A program made the translations under genes and the position numbers. A stretch of 64,000 nt of DNA from Bemisia tabaci. Lineage: Eukaryota; Arthropoda; Insecta; Hemiptera; Aleyrodidae. This document shows, one piece after another, positions 10,617 through 20,726 of the stretch (position 1 is its first letter; every line of letters starts with the position of its first letter). The stretch lies in contig NC_092799.1 of NCBI RefSeq assembly GCF_918797505.1, positions 27,404,382 through 27,468,381 of the forward strand, read 5' to 3'. The notes below the pieces were generated by a model. That model ran no database searches. It saw only the letters and a list, made by a program, of their open reading frames with translations, and was not told the DNA's origin.

Positions 10617-11372
10617 CTACTCGTTGTCGTACAAAGTTCCGTTCTTGGGTGTTTGAACGAGTATATAAGAAACAGCGTCAGAAAAACTGGGACTATCTAT
10701 ATTCACAAAGCGGTATAATCGAACAAAATCAGCCGCGCTGGGTAAACGCAGCTCGCATCCGAATGGAAAATACCGCCATAGGCACTGGTATTCCGAATAA
10801 ACGCAAGTTACAGCCCGTGCGGCTACCTTGGAAAAGTGAGCTCCCAAGAGTGAATCGAGCATCCGAATAAATTCGCATAACGTAATATTCGGACTTTGTA
10901 AGCGCATTGAATTGATTGCTTCCCTCGAGTACGTTATTTTTCCGGTAAAGATAATTTCGCCGATGCTCTTTTCTTCGGGCATAACCTGAAACGATTGAAG
11001 AAATAGTAGAGTCCGAGCAATCGAAACGATGTCCCGTTCAGAAAAAGATAGTTTTTCTTTCGATTGAGTCTCTTTCGTGAAAATAAAGCCGTTTATCAAT
11101 TTGGAACTCACGGTTCTCGCCAAACGAGCCGATTCAGATTGATCATCTTCAATCTCTTCACTAGGTAATCTTAGCGTATATGCATATCTCGATCGATTCG
11201 CTTGAATGTCATAAGTTAATGATAGAGGTATTCCGTCTCTATCCTTATTATTCAACATTGGAGTTGACTTTATCACATCCGTTGGTCTTATCTCGATACA
11301 TTTTTCAGGAAACGCGGGAATTATCGGCGGATCCGAATTGTCGGGGAAATCGGAATTTTCGATTGATATCAT
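10617..11372 (-). CDS. Uncharacterised 251-aa protein
   Basis: Intact frame from ATG 11372 to the stop at 10617. No signal peptide or membrane segment. The second half is rich in hydrophobic helices (SERDIVSIARTLLFLQSFQV; CEFIRMLDSLLGAHFSKVAA) and contains three Cys. It starts back-to-back with the plus-strand ORF whose first ATG is at 11392, leaving 19 bp between the starts, so the promoters must overlap the neighbouring coding sequences. It is probably a viral structural or replication-associated protein, judged only from its place in the block. Confidence 0.65.
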   Translation of the reverse strand: MISIENSDFPDNSDPPIIPAFPEKCIEIRPTDVIKSTPMLNNKDRDGIPLSLTYDIQANRSRYAYTLRLPSEEIEDDQSESARLARTVSSKLINGFIFTKETQSKEKLSFSERDIVSIARTLLFLQSFQVMPEEKSIGEIIFTGKITYSREAINSMRLQSPNITLCEFIRMLDSLLGAHFSKVAARAVTCVYSEYQCLWRYFPFGCELRLPSAADFVRLYRFVNIDSPSFSDAVSYILVQTPKNGTLYDNE

Positions 11373-11391
11373 CGTGAAACATTCAAGGACA

Positions 11392-11970
11392 ATGCGAATC
11401 GAAGCTTACCACACAAATGATCAATTTCCTTTTAACACTGAATACTATCCGATGCCAATTGTACCTTCTGTCGATCACGAAGTGAAGGAAATAACTAAAC
11501 TGCCTTCCAATCCTCTTTATTCACTTACTAAACATAGCGCTACGTTCACCGCCGCACCGAAAAATTGTTCTTCAGGTTCCCGTAAACGACCCATAAAAAT
11601 TATGACATTTTCTTCGTCACCGTCCAATCGTTCCTTAAAATTTGCAAGTGACGGTTCAACAGGAAGCGTTAGAACTCTGAGCGGAATACAAGTACGCAGA
11701 TTATTTGAATCGTTGAGAAATGAGAATTATACACATGTTGTCAACGTCCCGGCATCGATTGAAAACATTTGCTTTTTTTCTCGTATGTATGACTTGGTGC
11801 CAATCGACGATCGCTTCGCCAGATTTGTCTCCGATACCTACATTGCGAGCTTTGAAACTAACGCAAGTTTATTTGCGAAAAAGAACGTAAATACTTGGGA
11901 TACTAAAACCGACCTATTCGACTCAAAAGAAAATGAGTCGGAGAAGATTAAACAACTCACCGATTATTAG
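11392..11970 (+). CDS. Uncharacterised 192-aa protein
   Basis: Frame from ATG 11392 (open upstream to a TTG at 11338, which overlaps the divergent gene). The first 100 residues are Ser/Thr/Pro-rich with a basic patch (SGSRKRPIKIM). Residues about 100-165 look folded (VRRLFESLRNENYTHVVNVP), and the end is charged. No membrane segment and no recognised motif. Transcribed away from the gene pair at 9655-11372. Confidence 0.6.
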   Translation: MRIEAYHTNDQFPFNTEYYPMPIVPSVDHEVKEITKLPSNPLYSLTKHSATFTAAPKNCSSGSRKRPIKIMTFSSSPSNRSLKFASDGSTGSVRTLSGIQVRRLFESLRNENYTHVVNVPASIENICFFSRMYDLVPIDDRFARFVSDTYIASFETNASLFAKKNVNTWDTKTDLFDSKENESEKIKQLTDY

Positions 11971-12107
11971 TCGAGTTACTTCTTCGACTTTGGCAACATG
12001 CGTTTACTCGATAAGCGTTGCTTTCGATCTTCTCTTTTGAAACGAGGTTTCCAATCAGACGTGTGCTGCACAGTGCGCTGCGTTTTCTGAACAATATTGT
12101 GATCCCA

Positions 12108-12185
12108 ATGGGGGAGGAGCGAGGGAGAGGAAGGGTGAGAGAGAGAGACAGGGTGAGGGAGGGGGGAATAAGGGAGAGGGAGTAA
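12108..12185. repeat. Purine-rich microsatellite
   Basis: G/A-only runs such as GGGAGGAGCGAGGGAGAGGAAGG and GAGAGAGAGA lie between the gene ending at 11970 and the transposase gene. Simple sequence of this sort is common in eukaryotic chromosomes. Confidence 0.8.
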
Positions 12186-12352
12186 CGCCCCTAATTGTTA
12201 AAGAAAATATTAGGTAGCCTCCAAAGTTTCTATATTACAGTCGATCGTGATGTTCAGTGATCATTCTAAGAGGAACCGTCACGATAAAGATCAAAAGTAT
12301 AATCCAACTCGATGACCCTTCTTCGATATCTCGAAAGGTGAAAACAGAAATC

Positions 12353-13378
12353 ATGGAAAAATGCTTGAAGTGCGATTTTAGCCTTCTCAGTTTCGGACGT
12401 ATGTTACAAGATGAAGAACTTTTAAAAAAATTTCTCATCTCACATGATATCATTGCCAATACTATCGCTTGCCCAAAATGTGGTGTTCCGTTGACTTTGA
12501 ATTGGGCTAAACGAGTCTTCAGATGTCAACGTAATCATTCTGAAGACGAGCGTGGGAATAATAACGATGAAAATAATGGATCAAATGAAATTTGCACAAA
12601 GAAACCCAAACGGAAGAGGTTATTGAAGAAAAATCAATTTAAACAATCTTGTTTCGCTGGTACCTTTCTGAGCCAGATGAAGATTCCAATTCTTAAAGAA
12701 CTTTTCATGACGGTCATTTGGTTGGCGCTGCGTCCGCCTATACATTCCTTGCTTATGCGAGAATTGGAATTATCTGGAAGAACAATCGTCAAATGGTTAT
12801 CGTTCAACAGGATGGTAGCCATGCGCTGGCAAGATAATTTCACCAATAAAATCGGAGGTCCAGGAAAAATCGTTGAAATCGATGAGACTAAGATTGGAAA
12901 GCGAAAGTACAACGTCGGTCGTGTTATTGAAGGTCAGTGGGTTTTTGGTGGCGTAGAACGGTCGAACGACAAAACTACCGGTACTGTCTCTCGTTTTTTC
13001 GTTGAAGCAATTCCGAAAAGGACTGTTACCGAACTACTCAAGATTATTGAGAGAAGGATCGTTCCAGGGACAACAATTGTCACCGATATGTGGAGATCAT
13101 ACAAGTGTTTGAAGAAAAGAGGATTCAACCATCTCTCGGTGAATCATTCACAAAATTTTGTGAATCCTGAGAATCCGACGGCTCATACGCAAACTGTTGA
13201 AAGGATGTGGCGCGACTTGAGATCAAGCATACCACGATACGGTCGGAAAAAAGCCGACTTTCCCAGTTACTTGGCTGAATTTACGTTTAAAAGAATGCAT
13301 CCAAATGTTAACGATCGTATTCATACTTTTTTTAAGTACGCGGCTACGATGTATCCACCAGCAAATTGCCTCTCGTAA
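12353..13378 (+). CDS. Merlin/IS1595 (ISXO2-like) DDE transposase
   Basis: 341 aa from the ATG at 12353; the frame is open back to a GTG at 12257, but the ATG fits the family start. An N-terminal zinc ribbon (CPKCGVPLTL, then FRCQRNH) precedes a DDE domain: first Asp in EIDETKIGKRKYNVGR (about 176), GQWVFGGVERSN, second Asp in IVTDMWRSYKCL (about 244), and the acidic residue in HTQTVERMWRDLR (about 283). These are the marks of the ISXO2-like family, called Merlin in animals. The protein would cut and paste a short DNA element. The ORF is intact. I see no terminal inverted repeats or target duplication around it, so it may be a captured viral gene rather than a mobile copy. Confidence 0.88.
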   Translation: MEKCLKCDFSLLSFGRMLQDEELLKKFLISHDIIANTIACPKCGVPLTLNWAKRVFRCQRNHSEDERGNNNDENNGSNEICTKKPKRKRLLKKNQFKQSCFAGTFLSQMKIPILKELFMTVIWLALRPPIHSLLMRELELSGRTIVKWLSFNRMVAMRWQDNFTNKIGGPGKIVEIDETKIGKRKYNVGRVIEGQWVFGGVERSNDKTTGTVSRFFVEAIPKRTVTELLKIIERRIVPGTTIVTDMWRSYKCLKKRGFNHLSVNHSQNFVNPENPTAHTQTVERMWRDLRSSIPRYGRKKADFPSYLAEFTFKRMHPNVNDRIHTFFKYAATMYPPANCLS

Positions 13379-14325
13379 TTAGACAAGAGCAATTTTAGTT
13401 ATTAGTGTGCGAGTCTGATTACTGCCGCTCTCAAATGAGTACAATCAACAAATGAATTCCGGGTAAATGTAAATTATCTGACTCCTTTCGACAGTGTTAT
13501 AAAATGGATTAATCTCGCAACATGTTAGATATTTTCATCCTTGTCTCTAATTTTCATATGAAATGATTAAATATTGTCGATTGCTATTTACATTTTTAAA
13601 TAAAGTCTGTCCCAAAGAAAAGTCCAATAACTAATCTGTTCGACATAAAACATTCCAAATTGTTTGAAAGCTGATCTGGAACCGCTACCGTAATAATTAT
13701 GAACATTACCTATCCTTTGCCAAACTGAAACTTTTAAACTGGTTCCTGTTTCGAATGTTATCGGACTTCGTCACTTTTTTGTCGCGGACGTCACATTTTT
13801 ACTTCAACTATTTTACTATTTGAAGGTTGTTCCATGCTTTTAAGAAACTTAACTTTGACTTGATTTGGCCAAAAATATGAAATGGTTTATTAGGCGATTT
13901 CTTTTGATAAGACTTCACGACCAGTACCCTACAAGACGAATGAACGAAGGAAACACAGTGTGTGTTCCGCAGAACTCTAGACCCAACCGATACACCCTGT
14001 TTCATGAAAGGAATATCCGAACCCGAGGGAAAAAAGAAGTTGTTTCACGATTCGATGTGCAAATTTCGTGTTTTTTCGACGTGAATGAACATATCGATGG
14101 TGAAAGTGCAGAAGTGCGTCTCTCGGAAAACACGATTTTTCAGGAGAGTAAAAAATTGTCTACAAATCTCCTTATTGTCAGTAGAACGGTAGAAATTCTG
14201 GAGGATAGGAAGAATTAGATGTTTTTTTGAACTACATCAGCATTTAAAATGTTTTTTGGCGCTCTTAGAAAATACGCCCGAAATGCCGAGATTCGCGTTT
14301 TCGGCACTAAGAAATGACACTTTAT
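13379..14325. other. Intergenic with one possible ORF
   Basis: Mostly AT-rich. An AATAAA near 13597 could end the transposase transcript. A plus-strand frame with ATG 13877 runs to 14218 (113 aa, moderately basic, no known motif). A minus-strand frame overlaps it, and neither is convincing. Confidence 0.3.
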
Positions 14326-14500
14326 CAGGAGATACGCATTTTTGAAATTAGTGTTTTAAACCTATTGTTGGCGGATTTTTATCATTTAAAAACTTAAAAA
14401 AGGGTTTCATGCTTACAATTCTTTATCAGAAGCTTTAGTTTGACCTCACACGGCCTGATGAAACATTGTAGGGTTGGAAACTGACATTAGATTACGAGAT
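14326..14500. repeat. Imperfect direct repeat, left unit
   Basis: About 165 bp beginning GAGATACGCATTTTTG and containing AGAAGCTTTAG and TGAAACATTGTAGGG. It matches the unit starting near 15060 (GAGATACGGATCTCTG, AGAAGCTTTAG, TGAACCATTGT). The two units would be adjacent if the LINE insertion at 14501-15050 were absent. The unit ends with one copy of the target duplication TTAGATTACGAGAT (14487-14500). Confidence 0.65.
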
Positions 14501-15050
14501 GCTTTGTAAAGACATCGAAAAAGACCCAAAGAATGACTCACCAGAACATACTTTCTTTCCATGCAAACAGAACAAACAACAAAAAGAAGCATTAGAAAGA
14601 ACACTGAATGAAAAAATAACACCAGACAACATAATGAAGATAATGCTAGATTCTAGGAAAAACTGGACAGAGGTCTACAAATACATTAAAAACATTCTAA
14701 TAAGCAAACAAGCAGCACTGAATGAAGAACAACAGATAACTTTAGTTACCAACCCCTTCCCCCTCGATGATATACCAATAGGTGATTCCGAGGTTACCAG
14801 GAAATCATAATTCAATCAAGACGAACAAGAAACATCAGGAAACTTCTCAAGAAACCGTATCATGTATCAACTGCATCATAATATGTAAATAGTATGTAAC
14901 TCTACAAAGGGAACATAATTCTAAAGGGGTGAAATTATTCAAAAAATGTAAATTAATCATATAGGTTTCTTTTCAGAATGTATTTACAGGCCTTCGAGCT
15001 ATGGCCTGTCTCCCATAGTTTCAACTTGTAAATAACCTAATAAATATTGA
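14501..15050 (+). mobile_element. 5'-truncated LINE insertion with 14-bp TSD
   Basis: TTAGATTACGAGAT is present at 14487-14500 and at 15051-15064, a perfect 14-bp target-site duplication. Between them is the tail of a non-LTR retrotransposon. A residual coding end (to the stop near 14810; Lys/Asn-rich, containing RKNWTEVYKYIKN) is followed by an untranslated tail that ends ACCTAATAAATATTGA without a long poly(A). Only about 550 bp arrived, as is usual after incomplete reverse transcription. The perfect duplication suggests a fairly young insertion. Confidence 0.85.
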
Positions 15051-15059
15051 TTAGATTAC

Positions 15060-15220
15060 GAGATACGGATCTCTGCAATTAGCGTTTTGAAGTTACTCTT
15101 GATCCTTAAGATCAAAAATAAAATTTATTCAACCTTAAAACTTATTTAGAAGCTTTAGTCGATCCAATACACTAAATGAACCATTGTTTGACCGGATTGA
15201 CTTTTGCGAGAACTGTGAAC
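15060..15220. repeat. Imperfect direct repeat, right unit
   Basis: Partner of the unit at 14326-14500 (see there). The remaining 340 bp up to 15560 hold only short frames that I cannot support. Confidence 0.6.
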
Positions 15221-15560
15221 GAAACGGCGAGGAAGCCGAGTCTCTGCTGAAAATTTAGAAACTTGATTTTCTCTACATTTTTTTCGTCCCGGACACTCAT
15301 ATCGGCCGACTCGATCTTCTGCTTGAATGTTTGTACGTGAAGATTCTATCCGGCGTGAAAAATATCTACGAGTTTAGATGTTAAATGTGTTTCATCATTT
15401 TCTTTGATAACTCTGATTATTTCACCGCTTCAATTCTTCCACCAGTAAATGTTCCATATTACGATGCGGTGCATATAATACGCTGCGAGTTGCTCCCGTC
15501 CCTCTTAAGACGATCCAGTTTTTCTTTCATTTGGGAAGTTATTATTCTGACTTATGTACG

Positions 15561-16463
15561 TTATGTTGATGATCGAGTTCGGTCTTGATTCAGTCTACAA
15601 TTGTAGAGAAATTTTCTGATCGTGTTGATGATTTGCATCGTTTCTGGGATATTTATAATGGAATAAAAACCATTCGGCAATTTAGGATCAGAGAACAAAA
15701 GGTGTTCACACTCGTTCCGATTGATAAAATTATAAGTTTGTCGACGGAGTGGATCATTCGTACTACCGATGATTAACTTGGGTATTCCCGGCAAGTCGTA
15801 ACAAGAGTATAGTTTTGGACTTGCAGTGCCCCGCATCATATATGATTTGAACAACCATCTCATTAAGCGGCTTTTAAAATTCGGTCTATAAAGACCACAC
15901 ACTCCCACCATTCCTCGGAATTGAACAGAATCCCTGAACGGAACGCTCAGGTTTTTTGCAATATTTTTGTCGCAACTTTTCGCAATTATTGCACCCATTA
16001 AGAGTGCTCCGATGGCTACACCACATGCGTACAGTGATTTATAGTTGTACGTGGCAACGACTTTGTTGATCAAATTATCTATATGCAAAAGGGTGCTATG
16101 AACACTTTTCGCAAAAGTGACTGGATAGTCGAAAACTAGGATATCAACAAAATCAGTCTTCCTCTTTAATTCATTTAAAATGCCGTACGATGCTCGTCGA
16201 TCTGAATAAAATATACCGTTAGCACTGAACCAAACTAGAAGGTCTGTATTTATTTTTTTTTCGGATCGATAAATCGTGTAATGCCCAATTTTATCGCTGT
16301 ACTCGTGACCCTCGGACGAGAGGTTATAATAGTGCACCGGTGAACGCATTAAATACTTGTAAATTAACTTTCTCAGAATTGGAGGTCGGTGAAATGCCCA
16401 GAATATCATGATGAGGACGAATAGAAATATAATTATCTCTAATCCTAGAATCCCAGAAAACAT
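15561..16463 (-). CDS. Alpha/beta-hydrolase-like membrane protein lacking the catalytic Ser
   Basis: 300 aa from ATG 16463. Residues 5-24 form an N-terminal membrane anchor (LGLEIIIFLFVLIMIFWAF). The rest has the order of an alpha/beta hydrolase: a strand with LLVWFSANGIFY (about 75-86), DILVFDYP, a helix, then the turn where the nucleophile elbow G-x-S-x-G should be. Here it reads CGVAIGALLMG (about 147-157), with Ala at the Ser position. IIGSTNDPLRR (about 231) could hold the acid, and ECEHLLFSD the histidine. Esterase/lipase-like genes occur in some nudiviruses (family memory, not checked). If the fold is right, the enzyme is probably inactive. It diverges from the 379-aa gene with 54 bp between starts. 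Confidence 0.55.
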   Translation of the reverse strand: MFSGILGLEIIIFLFVLIMIFWAFHRPPILRKLIYKYLMRSPVHYYNLSSEGHEYSDKIGHYTIYRSEKKINTDLLVWFSANGIFYSDRRASYGILNELKRKTDFVDILVFDYPVTFAKSVHSTLLHIDNLINKVVATYNYKSLYACGVAIGALLMGAIIAKSCDKNIAKNLSVPFRDSVQFRGMVGVCGLYRPNFKSRLMRWLFKSYMMRGTASPKLYSCYDLPGIPKLIIGSTNDPLRRQTYNFINRNECEHLLFSDPKLPNGFYSIINIPETMQIINTIRKFLYNCRLNQDRTRSST

Positions 16464-16517
16464 AGTTGTAGATGTGCGAATTCTATTCTAGAAGCTAAGA
16501 ATTGTAATCTAGCAAAT

Positions 16518-17657
16518 ATGAGTGCCTTATTGCCAATGTTGAAGGAAACCGATATATATGAGTTGAATGTAAATGCTGAATACGGTATGATTACACGTAG
16601 ATTCAATAAAAACGTCAACGTATCGGTAAGCGATAATTATAAAAGCGCGATGTTCCTTGTTTATACATTGAAATTTCTTCCGAAATTTACGTCTCTGATA
16701 AACCAGAGAGCCTTCGTTCTCCCGAATCGACGTAGGCGGTATAGAAATCATTTCACTATGTTCGGAAACAGGGACACTTTAATTATAGCTCGCTCCGAGA
16801 CAACACTCATCCATGCGGATACTGACGCTATAATAATGTACGATATAATTAAACCAAAAATATGTAGCCGTGCTACCATCACTTCGACACCCTGGGTAGT
16901 TTCGTTTGACACGATCGATTATACAAACGCACCGCCGAAGAATTTTGCAACTTTTGACTTAATTTCAAGTGGAGAATGGTGGTACTTTGATAGAGGTGTA
17001 ATACTGAACGGAGTAACTGCACATTCAAGTGGTCATTTTTGCAATGATATGCTTGTTTACTACGAATTACACGCTCACAATTCACCATCGAAAGCGGCCC
17101 CTGTCGAAATCCCACCAGTCGTTCCGCAACAATTAATTAATATATCGACTAATAATGTAAATTCTGTCCCAAATGCTTCTTCTGCGGACGAAGAGGAACG
17201 TGGATCACTCAAGAAGGGGATCGGATTAAAATCGAACATATCACCTGAGCTAGCAAATGTTAAAGTTCGTCCCGATAACGATCCACTGAAGGATTCTGAT
17301 ACCTTATTGAGAAATCGTCCATGTTTGTTGCTCGGTAAAGATGGGACATGTTTGTTGCCTGACCGTAGTAAAGCAGAGCCGTTTCGTGGGAGCCCGAACC
17401 TTAAAAAACAACCGTCATTCGAGACCGAATCTATAAGCAATCGAATAAGGGAAAACAATAGCGGACTTTTAGGCTCTGGAGAAATTCCTGCTCTGAATGC
17501 CCATCTGCAACCGACCATAGTACGTAACGACTCTGAAAGCATTCCAGAAACATTCATACAGGCTGTTATACCTTCCGCTAGTTGGTTTGACGAACGTCAT
17601 GGAGAACTTTCGATGTTAAACATTTCATATTTTTTACCTGTTGAGTCAACATTTTAA
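16518..17657 (+). CDS. Uncharacterised 379-aa protein
   Basis: Intact from ATG 16518. Residues 1-185 look like a compact domain with many strands and aromatic residues (SGEWWYFDRGVILNG, HSSGHFCNDMLVYYELH). Residues about 190-345 are Ser/Pro/Asn-rich and probably disordered (NASSADEEERGS; NNSGLLGSGE). A short conserved-looking end, SWFDERHGELSMLNISYFLP, follows. No membrane segment. The layout of a folded head, long linker and terminal motif fits a virion or nuclear assembly protein, but I recognise no family. Confidence 0.65.
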   Translation: MSALLPMLKETDIYELNVNAEYGMITRRFNKNVNVSVSDNYKSAMFLVYTLKFLPKFTSLINQRAFVLPNRRRRYRNHFTMFGNRDTLIIARSETTLIHADTDAIIMYDIIKPKICSRATITSTPWVVSFDTIDYTNAPPKNFATFDLISSGEWWYFDRGVILNGVTAHSSGHFCNDMLVYYELHAHNSPSKAAPVEIPPVVPQQLINISTNNVNSVPNASSADEEERGSLKKGIGLKSNISPELANVKVRPDNDPLKDSDTLLRNRPCLLLGKDGTCLLPDRSKAEPFRGSPNLKKQPSFETESISNRIRENNSGLLGSGEIPALNAHLQPTIVRNDSESIPETFIQAVIPSASWFDERHGELSMLNISYFLPVESTF

Positions 17658-18126
17658 TTTTTTCTGGTGACTTCACATTTTCGAGCATTCAAAGTTCTTT
17701 ATTTTTTATATTCGCATACCGACGTAGGGCCTGAAGATAAACATAAAAGTCACTCTTACAACGTTTTCATATGCTATGCGATATTCGAACGTTATATTTG
17801 CCTATTTTCCAAAGGGTATCGGCCAACTGACAACTCAACATCTCCTCGGCAATCGACCCTCCGCGGAAGTTCTTATTTTTATTTTTCCAGTATATAACCA
17901 ACCCGAATTTTACTGGAGGAACTTCTTCTACGATAAATTATGCACATGTTCGTACCACATTGACTACCTGGGCATGATATCGTGCACCATAATAGGACTT
18001 TTAACCTAACTAACATGATGAACTCCTTCGTTACGGACGTGGTGCGGTCTCAAGATGTTGCCAGTCTGCCGCTGAAAGTTCATTTGTGTTGTCCTCAGGA
18101 TACCTAGCGTCCTATGCGTCAGAATG
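17658..18126. other. Intergenic between convergent genes
   Basis: Contains a 77-codon plus-strand frame (17776-18009) with hydrophobic segments but no recognised motif. It could be a small gene or chance. No hairpin terminator or repeat is visible. Confidence 0.3.
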
Positions 18127-19638
18127 TTAATCGTCTAATAATCGAAAATGTTGATCCCAATCATTCGGATCAGACAAGAATAAAGCTCCGTTGTGGCAGT
18201 TCGGATCCATGTTTTTTGCGGAGCATAAACGTATTCCATAATATTTTGCGTGTTTTCCAAAACGGTTTAAGACTTTAGTATCAAGAGTAACACCCAGTGG
18301 GTTCGGTATGATACCAGCAGAAGTCAGTTGCTCCGCAAACTCCCATTGTTCTGTGTCCCACAGAAAAATAGCTGGAGGACATTCCATAAACGCCGTCGGT
18401 ATACCTCCAATCGTGCCAGCGTATCTGTCTTGCATCCAACATTTGAACGTGGTTAAATGAGCTACACAGGTACCGTTTAACATCTCCTCTTTGATCTTGA
18501 ATCGAAGTTGAGCATACAACCCCACGCTAACTTTTTCGGAAAGCATAAAATTCGCGGTACTTCCAGTGCGACTTGGTTTGCCGTCTTTTAAATCCACATT
18601 CAAAGTGGCGCGAAGATTAACTATAGATCTTTTGCCTAATACTTTATCTATGATTCGCACATATTCGATCGAAGACGTCGGCAAAGCAGCATCCAACGGA
18701 ATCGATGTGAAATACACATCCGAGTCGGGCTCAGATTGTGGCTCACTAGGGAAAAATCCTACTCGGAGTGGTAAACCATTTTCAACGAAAACACAAGATT
18801 TATGATACGTATCATAGAAAGCATCTGAAATGGATTGTTTTGGATTAATGATGGAACTCCTGCATGGATCCAAGAGTAATTTAACGTTCAGATTATCCCG
18901 TACAGTCGGATTAAATTTCCGAACGTCTAAAAGACGGTCGTTGGCAAATTTGATATGATCCGTCCAATCCGAGAAATGCTCGTTTGCTTCAATAACAAGC
19001 ATCTGTCTACAATAAGGCGTCGACCAAGCATCGTCGTACCGATCACAGACTTCTGTCTGTTCACAGTCACATTCAATCGCGTCAAACGGTACATTGATTT
19101 CTTTAATTTTTCCATTACAAACTCGAACGGTTTCACAACTACCCAACACGTTATCGTTTCCGATGTATCCATCATTTTTACAAACACAAATAAGCGTGTA
19201 CTCGTCACTCTCTACGCCATTCGATACTAGTGCCCAGTCACCATGAAACGGATTACAAGCTCGTACCTCAGCGGTAATGGCCAAAGCATAACCCTCCTTG
19301 GGATGCTTGTTTTTTGGAATCCAAACTGTGTGACCATTTTCCACATACTGTAAATCGCGATCAAAATTTCGACAAATTACTGTTAATTCTCTACAACCGA
19401 TTAGCGTCTGAACATCATCCACAAGGCATACTCGTAATGTTAAAGCATTGCAATCATGTTGATTTTCAAAATTGACTCTCCTCGGATACGGATCATAGTT
19501 CACATCGATCGAAAATTCAGGGATCGAAACCTCATTTTCTTCTAACCTGTGAGTCCGATTTTCAACGATAAAAACACAAATTATCACTAGAGCAATTGAC
19601 AAAAATAATATGCCGATAACTAAAGCTACCGAAGACAT
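18127..19638 (-). CDS. pif-1: Per os infectivity factor 1 (PIF-1)-like
   Basis: 503 aa from the ATG at 19638 (a GTG at 19647 precedes it in frame). An N-terminal anchor at residues about 4-25 is followed by a large Cys-rich ectodomain: ACNPFHGDWALVSNG, LICVCKNDGYIGNDNVLGSC, an RVCNGKIKEINVPF segment, CDCEQTEVCD and CRQMLVIEAN. This arrangement and the length match PIF-1 of baculoviruses, nudiviruses and filamentous viruses. PIF-1 sits in the occlusion-derived or equivalent virion envelope as part of the PIF entry complex for midgut cells. PIF-2 has a related Cys pattern but is usually shorter. The ORF is intact, with no stop or frameshift. In wasps that domesticated nudiviruses, pif genes are often kept. 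Confidence 0.65.
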   Translation of the reverse strand: MSSVALVIGILFLSIALVIICVFIVENRTHRLEENEVSIPEFSIDVNYDPYPRRVNFENQHDCNALTLRVCLVDDVQTLIGCRELTVICRNFDRDLQYVENGHTVWIPKNKHPKEGYALAITAEVRACNPFHGDWALVSNGVESDEYTLICVCKNDGYIGNDNVLGSCETVRVCNGKIKEINVPFDAIECDCEQTEVCDRYDDAWSTPYCRQMLVIEANEHFSDWTDHIKFANDRLLDVRKFNPTVRDNLNVKLLLDPCRSSIINPKQSISDAFYDTYHKSCVFVENGLPLRVGFFPSEPQSEPDSDVYFTSIPLDAALPTSSIEYVRIIDKVLGKRSIVNLRATLNVDLKDGKPSRTGSTANFMLSEKVSVGLYAQLRFKIKEEMLNGTCVAHLTTFKCWMQDRYAGTIGGIPTAFMECPPAIFLWDTEQWEFAEQLTSAGIIPNPLGVTLDTKVLNRFGKHAKYYGIRLCSAKNMDPNCHNGALFLSDPNDWDQHFRLLDD

Positions 19639-20280
19639 TTTAATCACTTCTACATTCCGTAGAGATACAATTTAGATCGATCAACCGGATACTTTGAACT
19701 TCTTATTTGTCTCGATGATAGTGCCCAGTTGACGGTGAGTCGCCGTATGATTGTCGCGTAGTCATTCAGTCGTTATTGCATCATTTACACTGCTCCTGAT
19801 TCACAACGAAAAAATTACTACAACAGTGAAAAAATGCGGTGCTCATTCCCTTTTTTAGATACTACGGTAGTGAGTAAACAGTAACTATGATTATTTTGTG
19901 GAAACCATCGTGAGAAAGCTTGTCCTCGGTTTCATTTAAAAAATAATCTAGTGCTCCATGTTGAAAAAGAAGTTATCAGCATTTAGATGTTTATAAATAT
20001 AGGAAATGGTAGTAACTCAATTGCCAATACGGTTGTCTTTTGAACAAAACGATACCAAAGTCTGTAACGAAATTTTAATGCAAAGGAAGGAGAAGAGCCT
20101 ACAGTAAACATTGAGTCATTAGAATTTCAATCTCAATAGTGTCTCATTTTCTTGATCCGAAACGGGAAAATTAGGAGGAGAAATCGAAAGAAGAATTAAT
20201 CGATCATAATTGAGACGCTGCACGGCGAAACAAAAAACCTAAAAATCGACCGGAAAAGTTCAAATCTTTCTTCTAAATCA
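19639..20280. other. Divergent intergenic/promoter region
   Basis: About 640 bp between the divergent starts at 19638 (minus) and 20281 (plus). AT-rich with no long frame. It presumably holds promoters for both genes, but I cannot name a specific element. Confidence 0.35.
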
Positions 20281-20700
20281 ATGGCGAAGGTGCATGATGT
20301 TACTGGAACAGAACGTAAACAAATCGTGCGAAGCGAAGAAAGTATTATCGAAGGGACCCCAATTTTGAAGAATGAAGATAATTTGCCGAGACTAATCGTA
20401 GATAAAGCTTTACAGTTTTCGGCGACTTTTCCGGTGGAGAAAGACGTTGATCAAAATGGAGAATATGAACGAAAGAATAGCGTCCTACACCAAATGACTA
20501 ATTCGTTTCACTCGAGAACGAAAAGTTGTAAGAATCGATCGTACCTTTATCCGGCTGCACTGCTTTTGTTATCACTCGTTTCTGACTTCATCATAATTTT
20601 TCAAAAAAATCTGTCAGTGGTGATCAAATTGATCTTAGTATGCCTCTCTGTTATCATTTTACTCCTTTATCTGTTTTCCTATGTATATGAAAAGAAATAA
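20281..20700 (+). CDS. Small protein with two C-terminal membrane segments
   Basis: 139 aa from ATG 20281. The first 85 residues are hydrophilic. Two hydrophobic stretches follow (about 91-107, YLYPAALLLLSLVSDFIIIF; about 113-135, VIKLILVCLSVIILLLYLF), and the end is YEKK. It is probably an envelope or intracellular membrane protein. It converges with the gene at 20727 across 26 bp. Family not recognised. Confidence 0.6.
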   Translation: MAKVHDVTGTERKQIVRSEESIIEGTPILKNEDNLPRLIVDKALQFSATFPVEKDVDQNGEYERKNSVLHQMTNSFHSRTKSCKNRSYLYPAALLLLSLVSDFIIIFQKNLSVVIKLILVCLSVIILLLYLFSYVYEKK

Positions 20701-20726
20701 GTCAATTGTAAGAATCAGCAATTAGT

